64,000 bases of DNA from Emydura subglobosa. Taxonomy: Eukaryota; Chordata; Testudines; Chelidae. Location of the stretch: contig ML679961.1 of NCBI GenBank assembly GCA_007922225.1, positions 77,800,798 to 77,864,797 of the forward strand. The letters run 5' to 3'. Positions 57,778 through 64,000 of the stretch are shown here, one piece after another (positions within the stretch are counted from its first letter, which is position 1; each line of letters begins with the position of its first letter). The notes under the pieces were generated by a model, which saw only the letters and a list, made by a program, of their open reading frames with translations, had not been told where the DNA came from and made no database searches. A program made the translations under genes and the position numbers.

Positions 57778-58164
57778 CGAGAAGAAAAACAGCTGAGGAA
57801 GACCTATTGTGATAAATCAACCACAGCTAAGAGGCATTCAGACATTTATATTGATATGAAAATACCATCCAGTGCTATGCAAGCTGTGATATGCAACCTA
57901 TTGGTCCATGGATAACATGAGATCACTTTTTAATTCAAAGTGATAATTTTTCTTCACTAGGGAAAAAAAGCTTAGTTTTGGGTATATTTTCTATTAGCAT
58001 TGATCCATCGTGCTCAAGATATTTTTGATCTAATTATAAGCAAATTGTGCTTGTGTAAACCTCAGCAAAATTACCACAATATTTTCAAATTTTGTCTTAT
58101 GGCAAAGCCAACTTTTATAGAAAATGCCTTTTTTTTTTTTTTAAAGCCAAATCAGAAATCACAT

Positions 58165-58210
58165 TATTATATAGAGGGTAACATTTTTATTATATAGAGG
58201 GTAACATTCT
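58165..58210. repeat. 23-bp tandem duplication
   Basis: ATTATATAGAGGGTAACATT occurs twice in succession (58167 and 58190), a simple local duplication in the intron. Confidence 0.85.
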
Positions 58211-58217
58211 CTAAATT

Positions 58218-58315
58218 AAAACACCTAAGGAGCTCCCAAGTGCCTAAAACACTTTTGAAAATGGGACTTAGACTCGTAAGTCACTTAATTGCATTTGAAA
58301 AATGTTATCCAAAGT
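58218..58315. repeat. Palindromic interspersed repeat (CACCTAAGGAGCTC type)
   Basis: AAGTGCCTAAAACACTTTTGAAAATGGGACTTAGACTC-type sequence: CACTTTTGAAAATGGGACTT followed by GTAAGTCACTTAATTGCATT and TGAAAAATG. This is an old, widespread sauropsid intron repeat with CCTAAG/CTTAG arms. Confidence 0.5.
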
Positions 58316-58836
58316 TAAAATATCACTTTTTATGTAATATTAGCTTCATAGTTCTGTGTATGTCTTTTACTAAAACAATACTGGCAAAATTCCCAGAAAT
58401 GCCTCAATATTGTACTTGCTGTGTAAGCATAGCATTACTTGGTGTGTTTCTGGATTGCTAGAGCCAGATGCACACTATTTTTCTGTATATAAGATTTCTT
58501 TCCTCCTTGCAATATTTCAGAGAAAATTGCCTTCTATGTTATTACCTGACACTCATACAAAACCTTTAATGTTACTTTGAGTAGTTTTGGCACTCACACT
58601 TTCACACTCTTTTGAAGAGAACTCTGTTGGTCCCAAATGTACATAAAACAAAAGCATCTTCCTACAATCAGTAATCAGTTTAGTTTTGTTGCTGCATCGC
58701 TCCTTTTTAATATTAGCCTGTGGCTTTATGGAAAATCAAAAATTAGAGAACTTTTAATAATCAGTAATCAACAAGCCAGCCATGTTTTATTATTTCAGAT
58801 ATGCTTCATGCCATGCAACATTGCTATAGCATCTTA

Positions 58837-59121
58837 GGTTATGTCTACACTGCCCACAGGAACAAGCCTCCCTGCCCAGATCAATAGACTCGGTCTCGAA
58901 GGGCTCACACTAGTACTCTAAAAATAGCTTTGTAAATAATGCTGAAATTGCAGCTTAGACTCTGAAGCCTAGGGAGGGGGATAGGCTTCGGAGCCTGAGC
59001 TCTAACAATTTCACAGTGTTGTCTACACAGCTATTTTTAGAGCAGTGGCACGAGCCCTGCTAGCCCAAATCTGTTGACCTGGGCTAGGATGCTTGTTCCT
59101 GCGGGCTCTGTAGAGATTCCC
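58837..59121. mobile_element. Foldback MITE, TSD TTA, next to the large SHANK2 exon
   Basis: Flanked by TTA (58834-58836 and 59122-59124). It starts GGTTATGTCTACAC and ends CTGTAGAGATTCCC. Long arms pair: CAGGAACAAGCCTCC with GGATGCTTGTTCCTG, and ACTCTAAAAATAGCTTTGTA with ACACAGCTATTTTTAGAGCA. It is 285 bp. The element ends 83 bases before the start of the 2.4-kb SHANK2 exon. Confidence 0.9.
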
Positions 59122-59204
59122 TTAGGGTCCTATCTTTTAGTGAAATAATATAACATTGGATTTAAGTAAAGAGCAACATTTTGAAGTTTATTTTCTTTTT
59201 TTAG

Positions 59205-61614
59205 GAATAACAGAGGAAGAACGTCAATTTTTGGCTCCTCCTATGCTGAAATTTACCAGAAGTCTATCCATGCCAGACACTTCTGAAGATATCCCCCCTC
59301 CACCACAGTCTCTACCCCCTTCACCACCACCTCCTTCTCCCTCCCTTTACAACTCTCCCAAATCTCCAACATCAAGAAGCTATGGAACAATTAAACCTGC
59401 ATTTATTCAGAATTCAGGTTCAAAGGTTTCTTCAGGTAGATCTGAAAATATGGGAACAATGATAAGGGGCAGAGGGATGTATTACAGAAGAGAATTGGAC
59501 CGTTATTCTCTAGATTCTGAGGATTTATATAGTAGGAATGCTGCATCGCAGATAAATTTCAGAAACAAGAGAGGTCAGATGCCGGAAAACCCATATTCTG
59601 AAGTTGGGAAGATCGCAAGCAAAGCTGTTTATGTGCCAGCCAAACCAGCAAGGCGGAAGGGAATGCTAGTGAAACAATCTAATGTTGAGGATAGTCCAGA
59701 AAAAACCTGTTCTATTCCAATTCCAACAATTATTGTGAAAGAACCATCTACCAGCAGTAGTGGGAAAAGTAGCCAAGGAAGCAGTATGGAGATTGACCCT
59801 CAGTCTTCAGAGCAGCCTGGACAGCTCAGACCTGATGATAATTTAAATGTCAGCAGTCCATTTGCAGCGGCCATTGCTGGAGCAGTGAGAGATAGGGAAA
59901 AGAGATTGGAAGCTAGGCGTAATTCTCCAGCTTTTCTTTCTACAGACTTGGGAGATGAGGATGTCGGGCTGTTGCCCCCAACACCACGTATGAGACAGTC
60001 TAAATTTACTGATGAGGACCTGTTTAGTAATGAAGATAGTTTTAGGCAACTTATGTCACCATCTCCAATTCCTGCACCTAGAGTATCTGAAAACCTTTTT
60101 AATAGCAGTGAACCTACCAATGAAAGTGATGCAAGGACATTAAATTCTTCATCCATAAAAAAAATTACTGAAAACAATATGGTGGCAACTCAGACCATTA
60201 ATGTGTCCAGTTCAGATAATTATGTTCATCCACTCACAGGAAAGCTATTAGATCCAAACTCACCTCTAGCACTTGCGCTTTCTGCAAGAGATAGAGCCAT
60301 GAAAGAACAAACACAACAGACTCCAGGCAAAGGAGAAGCTGGTAAGGCAGACCTTAATAAACCACTTTATATTGATACAAAGCTGAGATCTAATATTGAA
60401 ACTACATTTCCTGTGACTGCTACTGTTACCAGGCAACATACACGTGGCCCACTGAGAAGGCAGGAGACTGAAAACAAATATGAAACAGATATGGGGAAAG
60501 AGAAGAAGCCTGAAGAAAAGAAAAACATGCTGATAAATATTGTGGATACTTCACAGCAGAAGTCAGCTGGTTTGCTAATGGTTCATACTGTGGATGCAGC
60601 AAAGTCTGATGACACCCCTGAAGATGAAGAAAAGAAAGTTGAAATGGAAATGAATCCAGACAATTCTCCACCGGAGATGCCAGAAGATAGCGAAGAAGCA
60701 GAAAGTGGGTTGAACGTATCTGCCAAACCTGAGCCACCTGCATCTCCCTGCAAAACTATTGTAGCAGTTAGCTCTGTTGATGAGCCTGTCATTTTACCAT
60801 TTCGCATCCCTCCACCCCCTTTTGCATCTGTTGATATTGACGAAGAATTTATTTTTACTGAGCCATTACCTCCTCCCTTAGAATTTGCTAACAGTTTTGA
60901 TATCCCTGATGACCGTTCAGCTCCAGGTTCTGCTCTAACAGACTTACTTAAACAAAGAAAAAATGGAACACCTCCATCTGCTTCTTTTAACCCCAACCAA
61001 TCAACCAATTCCTTAGAGAGTAAAAAACAAGTGGGTCTTTCAAACTGTTTGCCTGCCTCATTTCTGCCACCCCCTGAAAGCTTTGACAACATCACTGACT
61101 CTGGGATTGAGGAGGTAGACAGTCGAAGTAGTAGTGATCATCACTTAGAGACAACCAGCACTATCTCAACTGTGTCCAGCATCTCTACCTTATCCTCTGA
61201 AGGTGGTGAAAACTTGGATACGTGTACAGTCTATGCAGATGGGCAAACATTTCTGGTGGACAAACCCCCAGTACCTCCTAAGCCAAAAATGAAGCCCATA
61301 ATCAACAAAAGCAATGCACTTTATAAAGATGCTCTAATTGAAGAAACTGTAGATAGCTTTGTTATCCCTCCACCTGCTCCTCCACCACCTCCTATCAGTG
61401 TACAGCCCAATATGGCTAAAGTTGTACAGCAAAGGACCTCCAAGCTATGGGGTGATGTAACTGAGGTAAAAAGCCCAATTCTCTCAGGCCCAAAGGCTAA
61501 CGTCATTAGTGAATTGAACTCAATACTACAACAAATGAACAGAGAGAAATCCTCAAAGCCAGGGGAAGGGTTGGAGTCACCTACTGGAACAAAAACTGCA
61601 AGTCTCAGTACAAG
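59205..61614 (+). CDS. SHANK2: SHANK2 large proline-rich exon
   Basis: This 2410-base exon enters in phase 1 (G carried from 57259) after the acceptor TTCTTTTTTTAG and leaves in phase 2 at GTAAAT. It encodes about 803 residues from GITEEERQFLAPPMLKF. In order it shows: a proline-rich stretch (59290-59345) of the kind that binds SH3 partners such as IRSp53/BAIAP2; conserved blocks ELDRYSLDSEDLYSRN and NPYSEVGKIASKAVY; the Homer-binding PPxxF motif in LPPPLEFANSFDIPDD (about 60868); a serine-rich block DSGIEEVDSRSSSDHHLE; the cortactin-binding block KPPVPPKPKMKP (about 61261); a second polyproline run (PPPAPPPPP, about 61370); and a helical end segment ISELNSILQQMNREK. The open frame extends 16 codons upstream into the intron from a TTG at 59156; those codons are intronic. 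The apparent TAA at 61615-61617 is the donor, not the gene's stop. No frameshift or stop is seen. Confidence 0.97.
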
Positions 61615-64000
61615 GTAAATGCAACTAAAAATTAAAACAACATCTATACCTCTTTCAAGATAAAATTGCTCTGTTTTCTAAACAAGAGCATACTTTTGAG
61701 CATTTAGACAAGCTGGTTCCACCATAAGAATGTTAATAACATTAAAGGTCAGCCTAGGGTACAAATACACTACATAGTGGACAACTTTTGCCCTGCTTAT
61801 TCTTCTAGTTTCCGGTATAAAATAATGTACATTTTCATTGGAAAAATGGGCCCACTTTCTGAGGCTTCTCGTAATAACAACTGTATTGATAAGGCTACCC
61901 CTAGCTATCAGATACAGTTAGCTCCATTGTAATTCTCATTGCTAGAATGCTATCCCTTTATCACTGAAATTTTAGGTCTCCGTGTGAAAGTTCCTTTTAA
62001 GAAGGTTCCATATACAACAAAAGCAAGAAGCAGAAACCAGCAGGCAGTTTATTATTACTTGTTTCCATTTTAAGTTCTGTTTTTGTGGACAGTAGAGTGA
62101 AGGGCCTGTCTACATGGAGCAGCAATGCACACTAATGTGTTGCACATTAATTGGTCCACAGAGATTGTGCAGATGCACATCAAAAATTCCCTAATGCTTT
62201 TTAATGTAGTGCTGCTCAAAACAGTACCATGTTAAAGTGCACTAGGGAACTTTTAGTGCGCAGCAGCAGACTCTGAACAGATGAATTAATGTGCAACACG
62301 TTAGTGCTGTTTAGAAATCAGACCTTATACTGTTCGCATTATCCCACTGTATAGACAAGCACTAAGAAGGCCCTATTTGCACTCCTACGTGAGGCAGAAT
62401 TCATATTGACTTGAAACTGAGTTCTGCCTAGAAAAGGAAAGCAGGAAAAGGTCCAAAATGAATACTGAAGTCATGCTTGATACCTACTACATGGAGATTG
62501 CAGTCAAAATATTGGATAATATTGTACTGTTTATTTTTTAAAGGAAAACTCTTCATAAAATATATGGCCAATTATAAAGAGAACAAAACTAAAATCATGG
62601 GAGAAGCTGAATTGAAGTGAGGATAGTTGCCTACAACTGGATAAGAGTTCTCTCAATTTCTATAACTTCAAGAGACAGAGCATCCATTATTTTTATGTGA
62701 ATAATTTAGGTTTGTGTTCAAGAACTGGTTTGGTTTTTCTTTTAAAATACTATTTGTACAAGAGAGTTCTTGCAGTTTTACTCAACATTTATTATTATAT
62801 TGAAATTTTATTCAGTTCCATAACACATAGAGGTTGTATGTTATAAATCACCTGGTATATTTATGGTTTTCAATATTTTTATCTATAATTCAGTTGCCCA
62901 TATTTGCTTAGTGAACAGTCTGTGAAGGAAGCAATTTCAGGGAGTTAGAAATGTTTCTTGATCGGAACTCCTTTTGCAACCTAGCTCATGCATTTTTAAT
63001 GGATTGGTTTCCAATGAATACCTACACAAGTCCTATGCGGAGACACAGGATCTCATATAGCCGTGCACAGTTGTATGTATATTATATTAGACTGAATACA
63101 AAAAGTGTCATTAAAAATGAGCTGGAAGAACAAAGGTACAATAACTCTAGGTCACAGACGTGCAAAGGCCTGCAAATAAATTGAAAAGTGATCATATTTT
63201 GCTTAAGTAACAATAGGTAAGCCACTCACATCTTAAAAGTGGATATATTCCTTTAAATCCTAGATTTGGATAGAAAAAATTTGTTTATCTTTAACTCTAG
63301 TTTTCTAAATGTCACTGCTGTCCTACAAGGGATTTGAACAATGGGCTTGACCTGTCTGTATTATAAGAAAATATGGCATCCTCTTTTGTGGTAAGGAGAG
63401 GTTTGGCATTATACAGAGCTTAGGAGTGGCTGCAGCATTCTTAATCGCTGGATCTCACCTGCCACATGGAAATCAATTTTGTCTGGAGCTTCTGTCCAAA
63501 ACTGTAACCCTACTATATATTAAAGTTACGATCCAAATTATTCATCCTAGAAGTACTGTGCTGGATCGGCAGTAGCCCCAGGTTAAGAAACTCAGCATGG
63601 CTCCCTCTCTTTGGGTACATCAGGTGTGTCTGGCATTATTGAAAGAGTGGCTTTTTTAATACTAAATGATCTCTTCTTTAGGGAAGAGTAGTCTCTCAGG
63701 CCTCAGAGGATGGTATTTAAAGTTTGTCCTTTCCCATTAGATGGAAGCTGTTGAACTGGTGGCTAAGGAAGGTGTATGCAGGATCATGGAGTAGTCCCAG
63801 AATGAAGATATGGGCAAAAAACTCCAGGAGAGTGGAATTCCTTTCAGTTGTGCTTGACACAAACAGAGAAGTTGTCTGGTACAGATGAGAAGCCTTAATA
63901 CAGAAAAGACAAATTCAATGAAATTTGTACAAATGGACCAACAATATGTTGGTTGCTTAATGTAGGTGGTCTTTGACCAAAGGTGGATCAGAAACTGAAC
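61615..64000. other. SHANK2: SHANK2 intron after the large exon
   Basis: It starts with the donor GTAAAT at 61615. No further exon is recognised to the end of the window; the rest of the proline-rich region (beginning SPEIMSTISG in mammals) and the SAM domain must lie further on. It contains the foldback element at 62102-62324; the rest is AT-rich. Confidence 0.75.
62102..62324. mobile_element. Foldback MITE
   Basis: It starts GGGCCTGTCTACATGGAGC and ends TTTAGAAATCAGACC. The arms GTGTTGCACATTAATTGGTC and ATGAATTAATGTGCAACACG are near-perfect complements over about 20 bases, with further pairing GTGCACTAGGGAA / TTCCCTAATGC inside. The 3-bp duplication is not clear. Confidence 0.75.

Larger units (their letters stand above)
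25369..61614 (+). other. SHANK2: SHANK2 gene, central part (7 recognised exons)
   Basis: SHANK2 (ProSAP1) is a large scaffold of the postsynaptic density. Its PDZ domain binds the GKAP/SAPAP family and its proline-rich region binds Homer and cortactin; a C-terminal SAM domain multimerises it. The exons seen here run from the second half of the PDZ domain to near the end of the proline-rich region. Intron lengths are about 3.2 kb, 0.33 kb, 3.0 kb, 17.8 kb, 7.0 kb and 1.9 kb. Exon phases chain without a break: 136, 81, 9, 21, 131, 112 and 2410 bases. SHANK2 is chosen over SHANK1 and SHANK3 because the linker after the PDZ (KRAPTTALTLRSKSM, then VDK and ASVRKKK) and the large exon match SHANK2. 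The first PDZ half must lie before this window, or in short exons that I did not find in 1-25368. Confidence 0.96.

Noticed and set aside
59156..59204. Upstream extension (16 codons) of the 820-codon open frame
   Set aside because: It starts at a TTG, lies in the polypyrimidine and acceptor region, and SHANK2 similarity begins exactly after the AG at 59203-59204.
59800..61095. Minus-strand open frames across the large SHANK2 exon (125 and 170 codons)
   Set aside because: They are antisense shadows of the SHANK2 coding sequence, rich in Ser and Gly from complement of acidic and proline codons.
61615..61617. TAA at the end of the large open frame as the gene's stop codon
   Set aside because: The TAA overlaps a consensus donor (AG followed by GTAAAT), and SHANK2 continues into at least one more exon with the SAM domain.

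Overview
This is vertebrate nuclear DNA, almost certainly from a turtle. It holds a central piece of SHANK2 on the + strand. SHANK2 is a postsynaptic density scaffold of excitatory synapses. Seven exons are recognised from residue-level similarity to SHANK2, each with consensus splice sites and consistent phase: the second half of the PDZ domain (25369-25504), a short linker exon (28669-28749), a 9-base microexon (29076-29084), a 21-base microexon (32107-32127), two further exons (49968-50098 and 57148-57259) and a 2.4-kb exon for the proline-rich region with the Homer and cortactin binding motifs (59205-61614). The ankyrin, SH3 and first PDZ exons and the last exon with the SAM domain lie outside the window. 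Everything else is intron or, before 25369, presumed intron.

The turtle assignment rests on the repeats. There are many CR1 LINE pieces on both strands, a Penelope-like element, a DIRS-type tyrosine-recombinase retroelement, two PIF/Harbinger elements with transposase and MYB/SANT-like partner remnants, many short foldback DNA transposons with TTA/TAA/TCA target duplications, hAT elements with 8-bp duplications, and old CORE-SINE and L2 pieces shared across amniotes. I recognise this mix, including DIRS and Penelope, from turtles; no species can be named.

Layout: 1-5.4 kb holds CR1, a hAT element, CR1 and Penelope. From 7.5 to 9.6 kb is a decayed Harbinger element with convergent genes. From 10.2 to 13.55 kb is a long minus-strand CR1 carrying a foldback element, with another next to it. 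From 14 to 25 kb is old intron with CR1 tails and CORE-SINEs. From 25.4 to 32.1 kb are the PDZ-side exons and microexons. The 17.8-kb intron 32128-49967 holds a possible alternative 3' end of SHANK2 (36025-36444) and a second Harbinger element (about 39.2-46.2 kb) that keeps one long open frame. From 50.5 to 53.7 kb a deleted DIRS element sits inside a foldback element. From 57.1 to 61.6 kb are the last two exons, separated by two foldback elements, one ending 83 bases before the large exon.

The most interesting biology is (1) a run of phase-1 cassette exons after the PDZ domain, including the two microexons, and (2) a candidate unrecognised two-exon alternative terminus that would give a SHANK2 protein cut off just after the PDZ domain. 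The transposon nests give clear relative ages. I saw no other protein-coding gene, tRNA, rRNA or CRISPR array.
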